Shown: positions 40,560 through 50,588, counted from the first letter of the stretch. The stretch: 64,000 nucleotides of DNA from MFD09286-c1 sp963701015 (GCA_963701015.1 OY969556.1:1922001-1986000), one strand, 5' to 3'. Made by a program: numbers and translations. Notes: generated by a model not told the origin, from the sequence alone.

Positions 40560-42479
40560 TCATTTCTTTGATATTTTATCAAAATATGTAAGACTAAAAT
40601 CATCAACATAAATGCTGTCTTTGCCTGGGTACCATTCATAAATGCGTAATTCAGAACTATCTGTTACATTATGTGGTAATATAAATTGAGTTTCATTGTA
40701 TTTCCAACCTAAAGAATCTTTTATCGAATAGTTTTTTTCGGATAAATAATATATACCATTTGGAATCTCTTGAATAACCATAAAACCACCATATCCGTAT
40801 GTTCTGCATGAAACTATAATTTTATCCTTTGCCATGCCTTTAAAAATTTTTAAGGTAAATCCATAAGGATTATTTTTAGATAATTTTAATGCATTGTTTC
40901 CAGTGAAATACCTTTCATTACTAATAAATTTCTTTTTCGGTTTATTAAACGCTGCTACAACATTACCATTTGAACGAATATAATCGATACTAATCTTGCT
41001 AGTTGTATCATTTTTCATTTCTTTGAAAGTATAATTAACTTTCCATTTTGCATGTGAATATGAATATAATGTATATTTACCGGCTACTAAATAAACACTT
41101 AAATTACCAGAAAATATACAAAATATTAAAATTCCCTTTTCAATATTTTTTTGAACTTTATGACTTATATTTATTTTTACAACATTAGAAAGCATAATAA
41201 ATAAAAGTGGAAAAACAGGAATAAAATAGCGACCTTGCAAAGGATAAATGCTGCCTTCTCCAACTATATCCCAGGAAAGATATTGCGATAGCATTATTAG
41301 AATCAATAGACTTCCTACAATTAAACCAATATATATGCGCTTGTTTAAAGTTAAATCTATAATTCCATTTTCTTGAAAATTAATTAATACTATAAAAAAT
41401 ATAATTAAATAAGCAAAATAAATATACCAGGTCGGAAGGTTTATATCGCCCCATCCTAATACACCTATATAACTTTCGGTCATTGAACTGAATTCTCTAT
41501 AAAATGATTTTACAATAATTTTTATGCTATATTTTGGATTCTCTTTAACAAATGATATCTGTTTATTTATATCAACTCCCTTTTTTAACATTGTCTGGTC
41601 ACGGTAAATTTCATTATATTGATTATATGGAATGTACTTTGTATCTATATTCAATTTTTGGATATATGCAGTCCCAAAACCAGTAATAATAACAATTGCA
41701 AAAATTCCAAACCAAACTTTGTTACTTTTGAATTTACATGAAGGAATTAATCCAAATAAAAATAAAATTGGTACATAAACCAACTTTGCAAGACCTATTA
41801 ATACGGATAAAGTGATAATTGCTAAAATATATTTATACGTAATGCGATGTATTGTTTCGTTAAATGAAAGATTTAATATAATTGCAATAAATAAAAACGA
41901 AAGAGAATTTAAAAGCATATCAGCACTAAGTGATGAATTAATTGAAAGCGACATTGGTAAAGTAGCTAACAATACAAAAAGCCATTTTTTAAATGGTACA
42001 ATTTTTATGGCATAATAAACTATTATTATAAATATTAAAAGATTAAAAAATCTGCCCATGTAAACAAACCAAAATGGATTGACTTCGAAAAGTTTCCCTA
42101 TATCAATAGCTATTGCTTGTGGCAAGTACAAAAAAGCAGAATATAATGCGGTATTTGTAAAGTCAGCAAAAATTGTATCATTAGGATTTAAAACTATTAA
42201 TCGAGTCTGCCAAACCATTTTTGGAGACATTTTATTATACGGATTTAATGTATAAGGACTAAATTGTGAAGTTAACTTAAGCAAACTTTTAGGTATATTT
42301 CCACCTAATCGTTGATTTTGCTTAACTGAAGAAAATGCCCCTGTTGATACTTGCCATGCACGGTAAAAGTGATTTATTTCATCCGGTACTTGAAATGGAG
42401 GTGTAACAAATATTATTAAAAAGCCAAATAAAATACTAATATATAAAAATGCTTTATGCGGACTTAAGATTTTATTCAT
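40560..42479 (-). CDS. DUF2142 polytopic membrane protein
   Basis: 639 residues with 11-13 predicted helices in the first ~470 residues and a ~170-residue exported C-terminal domain. The first loop carries the DUF2142 signature VTPPFQVPDEINHFYRAWQV, and PQAIAIDIGKLF follows. The family is thought to be GT-C-like envelope glycosyltransferases; the acidic residues in the first loop fit that, but no substrate is known. Stands alone. Confidence 0.8.
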   Translation of the reverse strand: MNKILSPHKAFLYISILFGFLIIFVTPPFQVPDEINHFYRAWQVSTGAFSSVKQNQRLGGNIPKSLLKLTSQFSPYTLNPYNKMSPKMVWQTRLIVLNPNDTIFADFTNTALYSAFLYLPQAIAIDIGKLFEVNPFWFVYMGRFFNLLIFIIIVYYAIKIVPFKKWLFVLLATLPMSLSINSSLSADMLLNSLSFLFIAIILNLSFNETIHRITYKYILAIITLSVLIGLAKLVYVPILFLFGLIPSCKFKSNKVWFGIFAIVIITGFGTAYIQKLNIDTKYIPYNQYNEIYRDQTMLKKGVDINKQISFVKENPKYSIKIIVKSFYREFSSMTESYIGVLGWGDINLPTWYIYFAYLIIFFIVLINFQENGIIDLTLNKRIYIGLIVGSLLILIMLSQYLSWDIVGEGSIYPLQGRYFIPVFPLLFIMLSNVVKINISHKVQKNIEKGILIFCIFSGNLSVYLVAGKYTLYSYSHAKWKVNYTFKEMKNDTTSKISIDYIRSNGNVVAAFNKPKKKFISNERYFTGNNALKLSKNNPYGFTLKIFKGMAKDKIIVSCRTYGYGGFMVIQEIPNGIYYLSEKNYSIKDSLGWKYNETQFILPHNVTDSSELRIYEWYPGKDSIYVDDFSLTYFDKISKK

Positions 42480-42669
42480 CTTCCAAATATTTCTATCTTA
42501 AAAATAATTTAGTTTTAATACTATAAACAAATTATATATTCAAATTTCAAGGCTGTACACCAATGTTGAATTTATTTTACAACATTTGTCAATTTACATA
42601 TACGACAATTAACTTTAAAACATTCCAAATTGAAATGAAATAAAATAAAAGTTGGTTATTGAGTATTTA

Positions 42670-43962
42670 TTAATTTTTCATATTTGCAAAACTTATGTTC
42701 ATTGATGCAAAATTCATTTTCATTTCAGAAAACTGCTTCATATAATCTTGACCGAAATTACCGTATTGAAATTTTACATCAAAACCCATTAAATCATTTT
42801 GTAAAATTCTAACTGACTTAATTAAACATTGGGAATTTCCAGCAGAAATTGTTACTGAATCCATAATATATGTTTCTGATTCAACTTCTCCTCCAGCACT
42901 TGCCGATGCAGTTTTTTGAAGTTTACATTTGCCTAAAATTTCATTTTTATATTTCTTTAAAAAAAGAGAATAAAACTCAGTATTAGATGCACCTGAATCG
43001 AAATGAAATGGAAGTGTATCACCTTTATAAGTAACCATAATTACAGGATAAGAATTATCCAGAGCAAGATTTCTATTTTTTAAAATTTCAGGATGCTTCG
43101 GTACGATAAGCATTTTCCCTTCCTTAACAATAAATTCTTGCAAATTATAAATTATAGGAAAACCAATTACGCCTCTAATTTTATAAACTCCTTTTGCAAA
43201 ACTTAATGATGAATCAGGAAAAATTAAAATATATGAGTTTTTCACTTCAATATTTCCAAGTTTCAAATTTATCAAACCAATTGATGCATCAATTTTAAAA
43301 CCTGTTGCACCAGCTATTTTTACTTTTTTTCCAACAGTTTTTATTCCATATTTTATAGCCAGTGATTCAGTTATAACTGAAACATTCGCACCTGTATCAA
43401 AAACAAAATCAATAGTATCATTATTAATAATTACAGGAATATTATAGAGTCCAGCCATATCTACTTTTAATGGAATCTGACAATCCCCAGATTTTATAAT
43501 ATCCATTTTAGTGCCATTTGCTAAATTTTGATATAACAATATATCATCATTTCTTGAATCAATTTCAGCAGAATCACATAAGTTTTTATATTGTGACATA
43601 ATCAAACTATCATTAAAATATGCATTTTTATATTCTTGTAAGTGAATATAATTTTGAGCTTTCATTGAATATAAATCTTTTATAATGGTATCGCTAAAAT
43701 TTTTCGAGTACTGTTCCAAAAGTATATCTAATAAAGCATTTGATTCTTCAGGTCTATTAAAAACATTGTCGAGAGTGGCTTTATATAACAACAATTGAGG
43801 ACTGTTTTTATTGAATTTTATTTTCGACATTAAATTGTCTAATTTAAAGAAATTTCTTTCTGAATATGCTTTAAATAATTCAAAACTTTGTTCTTTAGTC
43901 AATTTAGCTTTACAACCCGTAAATATTACAATCAACATTATATAAAAAATCAAATTTTTCAT
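42670..43962 (-). CDS. Lipoprotein with two retropepsin-like aspartic protease domains
   Basis: 430 residues. The lipoprotein signal ends in FTGC (Cys17). After a ~140-residue helical region come two aspartyl-protease-like halves: FVFDTGANVSVI with Asp189, and PFHFDSGASNTEF with Asp322. Both keep the D-[ST]-G triad, so an intramolecular active site is possible. It is probably exposed on the periplasmic side or surface. Bacteroidota have many such clan-AA proteins of unknown role. Single gene. Confidence 0.8.
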   Translation of the reverse strand: MKNLIFYIMLIVIFTGCKAKLTKEQSFELFKAYSERNFFKLDNLMSKIKFNKNSPQLLLYKATLDNVFNRPEESNALLDILLEQYSKNFSDTIIKDLYSMKAQNYIHLQEYKNAYFNDSLIMSQYKNLCDSAEIDSRNDDILLYQNLANGTKMDIIKSGDCQIPLKVDMAGLYNIPVIINNDTIDFVFDTGANVSVITESLAIKYGIKTVGKKVKIAGATGFKIDASIGLINLKLGNIEVKNSYILIFPDSSLSFAKGVYKIRGVIGFPIIYNLQEFIVKEGKMLIVPKHPEILKNRNLALDNSYPVIMVTYKGDTLPFHFDSGASNTEFYSLFLKKYKNEILGKCKLQKTASASAGGEVESETYIMDSVTISAGNSQCLIKSVRILQNDLMGFDVKFQYGNFGQDYMKQFSEMKMNFASMNISFANMKN

Positions 43963-44161
43963 AATCTTTAAATTATTAAATTATATAAATTCAAATATTT
44001 TTGATGTATTAGTTTTAAGTCTTATCACCATTGCTGTGGTAAAAATATTCTGTAGAATTTGTCCTCTGGTTTATTCCTGCTAAACAAATATATATAGAAA
44101 ATATTGAAAATGCAAACTTTCTATAAGCTTCATATTATATAAATAGTCGTAGGTTGCTTAC

Positions 44162-44749
44162 TTACATATTTTCTTCGTTTTTAAATATTATTTCTATTCT
44201 TTTATCTGGAACTAGCCAAATAATTGCAACTAAAATATATATTAAACCACTTATCAATGTATTAATCCAACAAAATCCGATTGCAATTAAATAAAGTATT
44301 GGAGATATTTTACCTTTTATGTCCTTTCCTATAGCTCTTGATAGAATTGATTCTGACCCATGATTTTTAATTATACGACTTTGTAATAGATAATATGCGA
44401 ATGCTGCCATTAAAAGAATAATTCCATATAAAATCATAGGAACCTTAGCAAAATGATTTTCTCCAATCCAGCCTGTTACAAAAGGTATAAGTGATAACCA
44501 GAATAGTAAATGAAGATTAGCCCAAAGAATATCACCTGAAACATGTTTAACTGTATGCAACATATGGTGATGGTTATTCCAATAAATTGCTATATAAATA
44601 AAACTTAAAACATAACTAAAGAAAATAGGAATTAATGGCTTCAAATTTAAAAAGTCGCTTCCAATTGGAACTTTTATCTCCAATATCATAATTGTTATTA
44701 TGATAGCCATTACACCATCACTAAAAGCTTCTAATCTACCTGTTTTCAT
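44162..44749 (-). CDS. TMEM175-like potassium channel family protein (DUF1211)
   Basis: 195 residues with six predicted membrane helices. The first carries the family signature RLEAFSDGVMAIIITIMILE (residues 4-23). Bacterial TMEM175 proteins are tetrameric K+-permeable channels. Last chromosomal gene before the cassette array. Confidence 0.83.
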   Translation of the reverse strand: MKTGRLEAFSDGVMAIIITIMILEIKVPIGSDFLNLKPLIPIFFSYVLSFIYIAIYWNNHHHMLHTVKHVSGDILWANLHLLFWLSLIPFVTGWIGENHFAKVPMILYGIILLMAAFAYYLLQSRIIKNHGSESILSRAIGKDIKGKISPILYLIAIGFCWINTLISGLIYILVAIIWLVPDKRIEIIFKNEENM

Positions 44750-44980
44750 ATTAAATATCCAATATTAATATTACTCAAATTTAATGTAAACCAGAATTAA
44801 AAACTTAATCATTTTAAACTTCCCTTTATTCTTAGTGTAGCCTTCCCATAATTGATTCATTGATTCTTCTGAATCATCCCAGTTTATTGATATATCATAA
44901 TCATTTTTATTAAATTTTAATAGTCAAATAATGTTTCTGAGATTATTTTCACAAATAGCCACAATGATCCCAGGTTACAA

Positions 44981-45090
44981 AGCAGTGTGTGATTTACTTG
45001 CAATATTTGTCAAGTTGCACAAATATAATAAAAACTTTGTGACCAACGAAACCCTCTATAACCCGCATTTTATATGAGCCGATGTTAGCA
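44981..45090. other. attC site 1, decayed distal end
   Basis: The right arm and inner AATATTTG/CAAATAT hairpin are normal and the core GTTAGCA is at 45084. The left side has lost the AAC core and the outer stem (only GCAGTGTGTGATTT is recognisable). This marks the end of the array. Confidence 0.7.
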
Positions 45091-45098
45091 GTAGGGCA

Positions 45099-45242
45099 TT
45101 ATTTTCCAATAGGTCTTAATCCACTTGTTCGCGAATCAATATATTTCTTGAATTCCTCAAATGTCATATTTTGAGTTTCAGAACTTATTTTATCTCGAAT
45201 CTCACGCATCATCTTTACTGCGTCAAATTTTTTTTCTTTCAT
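45099..45242 (-). CDS. Small protein downstream of PIN gene, putative antitoxin
   Basis: 47 residues, MKEKKFDAVKMMREIRDKIS to TSGLRPIGK. The start codon is 1 nt after the PIN stop (TAAGATG), with GGAGG about 10 nt upstream, so it is translationally linked to the PIN gene. Short, charged and helical (MTFEEFKKYIDSR), like many VapB-type antitoxins. The toxin-first order is less common. The stop is 9 nt from attC site 1. Confidence 0.7.
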   Translation of the reverse strand: MKEKKFDAVKMMREIRDKISSETQNMTFEEFKKYIDSRTSGLRPIGK

Positions 45243-45243
45243 C

Positions 45244-45705
45244 TTATCCTCCATTATTTACTAAATCTTTAGGACTCCTTATCTCTATCATTGGGTAACC
45301 AAGTCTATAATTGACAGAATTATATCCTTTTATTTTGTCCAGATTTACAATATGTTTAAAATTCCAACTTGCTAAAACATCAACTCTGTTAATCGTGGCT
45401 AAAGCTATATGTCTGCAATCTTCAAGACTTGTCTTACCAACAACTTTTTCTGCAATATATTTATCCGCAAGTTGAATTGCTTCCTCCGTCAACTGAACAC
45501 GCTCAAATTTATCATTAGAAAAATTATACAATAATTCTCTAACATTTTGAGGAGCTCCGGTCAATTCTAAATCAAGCAAGTCTGAAATAACAAAAACAAT
45601 TTCCTTTTTCTCAAGTCTTTCAAATAACCCTTTAGTCGCTTCGCTGAACTCCTCATCAAAGTATCCACCAACTACAGATGTATCTATGTAAACTCTCTGT
45701 TTCAT
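45244..45705 (-). CDS. PIN-domain toxin-like ribonuclease
   Basis: 153 residues. PIN fold: RVYIDTSVVGGYFDEE (Asp8), DLLDLELTGAP with a central acidic residue, SLEDCRHIALATINRVD (Glu/Asp) and LASWNFKHI. PIN proteins of toxin-antitoxin modules cleave RNA. First gene of the distal cassette. Confidence 0.85.
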   Translation of the reverse strand: MKQRVYIDTSVVGGYFDEEFSEATKGLFERLEKKEIVFVISDLLDLELTGAPQNVRELLYNFSNDKFERVQLTEEAIQLADKYIAEKVVGKTSLEDCRHIALATINRVDVLASWNFKHIVNLDKIKGYNSVNYRLGYPMIEIRSPKDLVNNGG

Positions 45706-45779
45706 AATATCATTTTAGCAAATTTACAAATTTAATCTATCAGAATGGAATTATTGCTGGGGCATTTTTTTTGCCTTAC

Positions 45780-45910
45780 TGCTAACGTTCGTGGCTAAGT
45801 ATAGTGCGGGGTTTGACCGCAGTATAAATCCCGTTGCACAAATATAACAAAAACTTACTGAACATTGCAAACAACTATACCCCGCATTGCGGGTAAAACC
45901 TTTGTTAGCG
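45780..45910. other. attC site 2
   Basis: TGCTAAC to GTTAGCG, 131 bp. Outer arms GTGCGGGG and CCCCGCA pair. The stop codon (TAA) of the next gene lies within the GTTAGCG core on the minus strand. Confidence 0.8.
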
Positions 45911-46330
45911 GCTGGCAATTTTTGTCTTAATATAATTTTCAGGTGTAATAACTCCTATTTTACTTGATTTATAATCTTTAATATTGCGTGATATGATTAC
46001 ATCAATCTCACCATTTTGGCTTGCTGAAAAGTTTTGCAAAGCATCTTCAAAATCTGAAAATTCTGAATTTAAAGCGTGATATACAACTTCTCTATCCATA
46101 ATTAGAACATCAGTTATGGATAACAATTGTTTTAATTTTTCAATGACCTTATCATGTCGAGCTGTTTGTCTTAATAAATAATAAGTGTTACTATAAATTA
46201 CAGGCGTCACAAACCCTTTTATTTTCTTTTTCTCACATAATGACAAAATTAATGCTGCATCATCTGAAAATGGTTTTCTGTCAAAGAAAAAATCTAGTAT
46301 AACATCAGTATCAATTAAAACGGAATCCAT
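45905..46330 (-). CDS. PIN-domain toxin
   Basis: 141 residues: SVLIDTDVILDFFFDRKPF (Asp7 region), a mid-sequence SNTYYLLR, SEFSDFEDALQNFSA (acidic cluster) and DVIISRNIKDYKSS. Resembles the DUF6364-associated PIN toxins. The stop codon is inside attC site 2. The start directly follows the antitoxin stop with no spacer. Confidence 0.87.
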   Translation of the reverse strand: MDSVLIDTDVILDFFFDRKPFSDDAALILSLCEKKKIKGFVTPVIYSNTYYLLRQTARHDKVIEKLKQLLSITDVLIMDREVVYHALNSEFSDFEDALQNFSASQNGEIDVIISRNIKDYKSSKIGVITPENYIKTKIASR

Positions 46331-46585
46331 TTATAAATATTTTTTTGATAGTCCTTTTGCTAATTCATTTTTATAATTAAATCCTGTAGGAGCCTTAAAT
46401 GAACCCTTCAATGATTTAACAATAGGTGTCAATTCTGTTTCTTTGACCTTTGTCTCATTTGTAACAGTTTTCAAATAGTTTTCTATCATATTTGATAAAC
46501 TGTAACCTTGATGTTTTGCATACATTTTTGCTTTTTCAATAGTTGATTCTTCGATTGTCAATGTCAATTTTGTATTCATCGTCAA
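46331..46585 (-). CDS. DUF6364-like antitoxin
   Basis: 84 residues. N-terminal ribbon-helix-helix-type segment KLTLTIEESTIEKAKMYAKH followed by GYSLSNMIENYLK, with a basic, disordered C-terminus for toxin binding. An alternative start is Met3. Immediately upstream of and adjoining its PIN partner. Confidence 0.82.
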   Translation of the reverse strand: MTMNTKLTLTIEESTIEKAKMYAKHQGYSLSNMIENYLKTVTNETKVKETELTPIVKSLKGSFKAPTGFNYKNELAKGLSKKYL

Positions 46586-46648
46586 TATTTATTATTTAAA
46601 AGCAAATTTAGAAATAAATCATGATACGTGCAAATAAATTTAATTTAG

Positions 46649-47877
46649 CACGTATGGTGGATTCTAGTTTCTAATGCAACAATTATTAAAACAAATTTAG
46701 TTAATTATTTTCGTTGTTTTTAAATTATAATCCGCTTTATTTCCCGAATTTTTACAGCAAATTTTTAAGGATTTGCTTCCAAAATTCGAGAATAAAGCTT
46801 GCATTATTGCTGGCATAAAATCTCTGTTTTTTTATACGTTTTTTATTATATAGCTTTCAAATACTTCTTTTGGAGTCTGATACCCGAGTACTTTTCTGGG
46901 CCTTTCATTTAATTAGTTCTGGACTTCTTTGAGCCTTCGTTTTGAGATTAAACTAAAGTCCGTTCCTGCAGGAAAATAATCCCTGATTAAACCATTGCTA
47001 TTCTCATTCGTTGGCCTTTCCCATGGGCTATATGGATGTGCAAAATATACTTGTATTTTAGTGTTTTTTGTAAACAATTTATGTTGTGCCATTTCAGTAC
47101 CGTTGTCATAAGTAAGTGTCTTTTTCATTTGCCTGGGAATGGATTTAAACTCCTGTTCGAAAGCCTTTCTGACACTTTCAGAGTCCCTGTTTTTTAATGG
47201 TACAATTATTATAGTTCGAGTTGTGCGTTCAACCAGAGTGCCAATAGCAGTGACGCGATCTTTACCCATCACAAGGTCTCCTTCCCAATGCCCTGGAATT
47301 AATCTCCCAAGTACTTCATCGGGACGTTCATCAATGCGGGTAGCATCTTTAATGGTGGATCTTTTATCAACACCTCTTCGGGTATTTCCCCTAACTTTTC
47401 GTTTCTGCCTTAATTTCGAGACCAAAAGTTTGCGAAGCTCCGATTTGGTATGTAAATAGATATGAAAATAAATACTTTCGATCGAGATTTGCATAGTTTT
47501 ATCTAATGGATATTTAGTCTTTAAAGTGGATACAATTTGATCCGGTGACCAGCGTAATTTAAGATGATCATAGATGAACTTTTTAAGTTCAGGATTCTTA
47601 TTCATTTTGGTCTTATCATACTTCCTGTTGGATGATTTAATTGTGGCATCAAAATGTGATTTCATACTATTGTAGTTCTCATCTTTGAGCCTCTTAATTT
47701 CCCTTGAAATAGTACTTTTATGACGGCCTAATTGAACCGCAATCTCAGTACAATTTCTGTTATGAGAAAGTAATTTTTCTATTTCTATTCTTTCTTGAAA
47801 TAAAAGTCGATTGTATGTTTTTTTCATCTTGCAACAATAAGTTTTTAACACTTTTTGTTGCGCTAGATTTCTGAACC
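46649..47877 (-). mobile_element. IS30-family element, divergent copy
   Basis: Inverted ends near GGATTCTAGTTTCTAATGCA at 46649 and the complement of TGTTGCGCTAGATTTCTGAA at the right end. About 1.23 kb. It is clearly a different IS30 from the three at 52.7, 54.7 and 57.4 kb. It is inserted upstream of the antitoxin, 18 nt from the AAC of attC site 3. Confidence 0.75.
46832..47851 (-). pseudogene. IS30 transposase with a premature stop
   Basis: An N-terminal helix-turn-helix (LLSHNRNCTEIAVQLGRHKS) precedes a DDE domain (HWEGDLVMGKDRVTAIGTLV, TYDNGTEMAQHKLF, NENSNGLIRDYFP). The frame stops at LKEVQN, but 26 further codons (LNERPRKVLGYQTPKEVFES...) match the C-terminus of the other copies, which read VQDKLNNRPRKVLGY. 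A single codon has become TAA. The loss is near the end, so activity is uncertain. Confidence 0.85.
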
Positions 47878-47891
47878 GGCGTTTACATTGG

Positions 47892-48025
47892 CCCTAACGG
47901 TTGGCGCTATGAGCATGTGGCGGGTTTCGGAGCGCTTCTCCATCAAACTACACCAAAACTTGATGCGAGATTGAAAGCTAAATAACCGTATAAACCCCGC
48001 CATTGCTTATGAGCGCGTGTTGGGC
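47892..48025. other. attC site 3 (GAGCATGTGGCGGG type)
   Basis: CCCTAAC to GTTGGGC. Arms GCGCTATGAGCATGTGGCGGG and CCCGCCATTGCTTATGAGCGC pair well. Belongs to the second attC subtype, with sites 12 and 13. Confidence 0.8.
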
Positions 48026-48030
48026 GTAGA

Positions 48031-48630
48031 TTATTTAATTTTTTTGCCTTTTATATATTTATATTTTTCATCAACTAATCCGGTTTTTTTGTCATAATAT
48101 ATTACATCGCCATCATAATCAAAATGTCCATTAAAATATCCATAATCCTGCTCATAAAACTTACCGCCACTTTTAAAATATGAAACCATTTTATATCTGA
48201 CAGGATATGATATCCAACTATTTTGAAATACATCTTTTAGAAGTATCTGTGTATAGTCTGTATCATTTTGCCAAATAATCATCATATGAATATTGCCATT
48301 TCTATAATAACCAATCAAAGTATCGACAAGCACTTTATTAATTAAATCAACATTATCTATACCTGCGATTTTACCATTTTTAAAATATGAGAATGATTTC
48401 CCCAGCCTCCAATATCTATCAATAGGATCATCTTTATATTTGACTAACATTAATTGTTGTTTAATCTGACCTCCCCAATATTTGTCTTCAATAAATTTAT
48501 ACTCCTTTATACTTGAATCCCTTTTTAAATAGTCCTTTAATTTTATAAAGTAATCTATATTGTATTTATCTTGAGATGATACGAATATAAAATTAAATGT
48601 CAAGCTAATAAGGAAAATCAATCTAATCAT
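48031..48630 (-). CDS. Secreted MORN/YwqK-like repeat protein
   Basis: 199 residues. Signal peptide about 1-19 (ends FVSSQ). Repeated Tyr/Gly-rich strands (SYFKNGKIAGI, GYYRNGNIHMMIIW, SYFKSGGKFYEQDYGYFNGH, IYYDKKTGLVDEKYKY) are typical of MORN-like toxin-immunity-related YwqK proteins. The only gene in its cassette. Stop 5 nt from attC site 3. Confidence 0.65.
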   Translation of the reverse strand: MIRLIFLISLTFNFIFVSSQDKYNIDYFIKLKDYLKRDSSIKEYKFIEDKYWGGQIKQQLMLVKYKDDPIDRYWRLGKSFSYFKNGKIAGIDNVDLINKVLVDTLIGYYRNGNIHMMIIWQNDTDYTQILLKDVFQNSWISYPVRYKMVSYFKSGGKFYEQDYGYFNGHFDYDGDVIYYDKKTGLVDEKYKYIKGKKIK

Positions 48631-48678
48631 TTATAATTTCAATATTTTGTTATTATTCTAGATAATCTCACAATTTAC

Positions 48679-48809
48679 GCCCAACGTTTCCCGGCTACAC
48701 CGCAGTGCGGGATTTACTTGCAATACTTGTCAAGTTGCACAAATATAATTATAAAGCACTGAACTTGCAAACCTTCTAAAATCCGCATTATATTTAGCCG
48801 ATGTTGTGT
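48679..48809. other. attC site 4
   Basis: GCCCAAC to GTTGTGT. AT-type with arms CAGTGCGGGATTT / AATCCGCATTA and inner AATACTTG / CAAATAT. The left core ACGCCCAAC complements GTTGGGCGT at 48019. Confidence 0.8.
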
Positions 48810-48825
48810 GCTGTTATTATTTAGC

Positions 48826-49623
48826 TTATTCAAAATCACAAATTAATTTAAATGATGTAAGCCAATACAATCCAATTGTGTAGCTATTTGATGTAAAATC
48901 TTCATTATCTAAAATACCTGCACCATAATCAATATTATTAACTAAACAATAAACTTTGCCATTTGAATCTTTTGCCATTACACTAAATAAATAAGACTTA
49001 TTTAAAGTATTCATATTTAAATCAACCACCATTTTCCTATCAATTACAAATTTTTCTGTAATTGGAATTTCAATTGCAGGATAAAGAGGTGGATAAAAAT
49101 GATTGTTAACATTTTTTACTATTGGCGAAGTAAATAATACAGGACAATTAGGATAGATACCAAGTTTCTTTGTATCATTATTATACATTTGAATCTGAAA
49201 ATATATATCTACTTTATATGAAGCTGGCCAACCTTCGCTTAAATTTGTGGAGTCCCATTGAACATAAGCAATCTCAATATTTTTTATAATTCTATCTAAA
49301 ACTATAACATTCTTAGATATTGTTGATTTTTGCCCATCATTATTTTTTGTTGTTAACTTAATTGTATATGAACCAGATTTAGGATACGATAAAAAGAAAT
49401 TATTTTCTTTTGATGTCCTTCCGTCTCCAAAATCCCAAAATATAGAATCGGCATTTTTTGAAGTATTTGTCAATGCAAATGAATCAGAAGTGGCCACTTT
49501 TAATGTGTTAAGTGTGTCATTTTGAAAACTAAATGATGAAATAGGCTTAACGACAGTTTTGTCCTTGTTACAACCATTAATAATTAATATCGTAATTGCT
49601 AAAAAGATTAAATTGTTTCTCAT
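48826..49623 (-). CDS. PKD-domain lipoprotein
   Basis: 265 residues. Lipoprotein signal ends INGC (Cys18). One PKD/Ig-like domain at about 28-110 with the signature FWDFGDGRTSKENNFFLSYP and GSYTIKLTTKNNDGQ. The remaining ~150 residues are beta-rich and unrecognised. Probably displayed on the outer membrane. Sole gene of its cassette. Confidence 0.78.
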   Translation of the reverse strand: MRNNLIFLAITILIINGCNKDKTVVKPISSFSFQNDTLNTLKVATSDSFALTNTSKNADSIFWDFGDGRTSKENNFFLSYPKSGSYTIKLTTKNNDGQKSTISKNVIVLDRIIKNIEIAYVQWDSTNLSEGWPASYKVDIYFQIQMYNNDTKKLGIYPNCPVLFTSPIVKNVNNHFYPPLYPAIEIPITEKFVIDRKMVVDLNMNTLNKSYLFSVMAKDSNGKVYCLVNNIDYGAGILDNEDFTSNSYTIGLYWLTSFKLICDFE

Positions 49624-49708
49624 AGATTATTATTTTAGTTATTATAATTAATTCACAATCAAAATATTTGCCAACTTAAAAAAATGACTCTAAAAATTTG
49701 ATAATTGC

Positions 49709-49842
49709 ACACAACGTTCGCGGCTAATGCCAGTGCGGGATTGCGTGGTTGCGTCCCTGTCCGCTGGCACAAATGCCTACATGCGGGCGCTGACGCTTGC
49801 GAACCTTCTGAAACCCGCATTGGCTGTGAGACGGTGTTAGGT
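49709..49842. other. attC site 5, GC-rich variant
   Basis: ACACAAC to GTTAGGT. The outer arms resemble the AT-type (GTTCGCGGCTAATGCCAGTG), but the centre is GC-rich (GGTTGCGTCCCTGTCCGCTG; GCGGGCGCTGACGC), unlike any other site here. Confidence 0.78.
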
Positions 49843-49850
49843 GAAGTGCA

Positions 49851-50153
49851 TTATAATTTTAATGAATCTGGGTCTTTTCTGTTATCAAAAAGTGATAGAA
49901 TTACTACACTATCAGTTTTTATTTCATAATATATGGAGGTTTGCTCAGTCAAAATGCTTCGTCTTAAATCTGATCTTAAATCAATTATTGGATAAGCATG
50001 CGGATTTCTTGATATTATGTCAATGCGTTTATCTAATTTCTTGAAAAAATTACTTATTTCCTTATTAGTCCATCTATTCTGAAGATACTCGATTATTGAA
50101 TCAAGGTTTTGTCGAGCTTCATCCGCCCAATCAATCTTATAACCACTTTTCAT
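49851..50153 (-). CDS. RelE/ParE-type toxin
   Basis: 100 residues with the compact ParE fold: YKIDWADEARQNLDSIIEYL, NPHAYPIIDLRSDLRRSILT and YYEIKTDSVVILSLFDNRKDP. Relatives cleave mRNA or inhibit gyrase. It overlaps the antitoxin by 17 nt. Stop 9 nt from attC site 5. Confidence 0.88.
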   Translation of the reverse strand: MKSGYKIDWADEARQNLDSIIEYLQNRWTNKEISNFFKKLDKRIDIISRNPHAYPIIDLRSDLRRSILTEQTSIYYEIKTDSVVILSLFDNRKDPDSLKL

Positions 50154-50373
50154 ATCTTTTTCGTACTTCTGAATGTGATGTCACTCTGCCATTTTTGGAA
50201 TCTGCTAGTCCTCGTTCTATTGATTCTCTCTCCTTTGTGGAAATAGTATCAAGCCAATCCTGTTGTTTAACTTCAGATTGTTCCTTTATTTTTTTTAATT
50301 GTCTCAATGTAGATTTGTCGCTTAATCCAGCAATCCATTGAATTATCTCAACCTTTTCTGCATAAGCATTCAT
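50137..50373 (-). CDS. Antitoxin of the RelE/ParE module
   Basis: 78 residues, helical and charged: VEIIQWIAGLSDKSTLRQLK, SIERGLADSKNGRVTSHSEV and RKRYEKWL. The GLADSKNGRVTSHSEV segment is typical of small RelE-family antitoxins. Upstream of and overlapping its toxin. Confidence 0.85.
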   Translation of the reverse strand: MNAYAEKVEIIQWIAGLSDKSTLRQLKKIKEQSEVKQQDWLDTISTKERESIERGLADSKNGRVTSHSEVRKRYEKWL

Positions 50374-50456
50374 AATGTGTCTTTTTTAGCAAATTTAAAA
50401 CAATCTTAGCCCATTTTCAAATCATATTTGCCTCAGATGGATTTTTTTTGCATTTC

Positions 50457-50588
50457 ACCTAACGTTCGAGGATAACCGCCAGTACGGGTTTTACTTGCAA
50501 TATTTATCCGGTTGCACAAATATAACAAAAACTTGCAGAACTTTGCAAACCAATGAAACCCGTATTGCGGGTAAAACCTTTGTTAGCC
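50457..50588. other. attC site 6 (GAGGATAACCGCCAGTACGGG type)
   Basis: ACCTAAC to GTTAGCC, 132 bp. CAGTACGGGTTT pairs with AAACCCGTATTG. Nearly the same as sites 14 and 15. The left core complements GTTAGGTGAA at 49836. Confidence 0.82.

Noticed and set aside
49705..49929. 74-codon Cys-containing plus-strand frame
   Set aside because: Falls on attC site 5 and the antisense of the RelE-type toxin; the unusual composition comes from the GC-rich attC centre.
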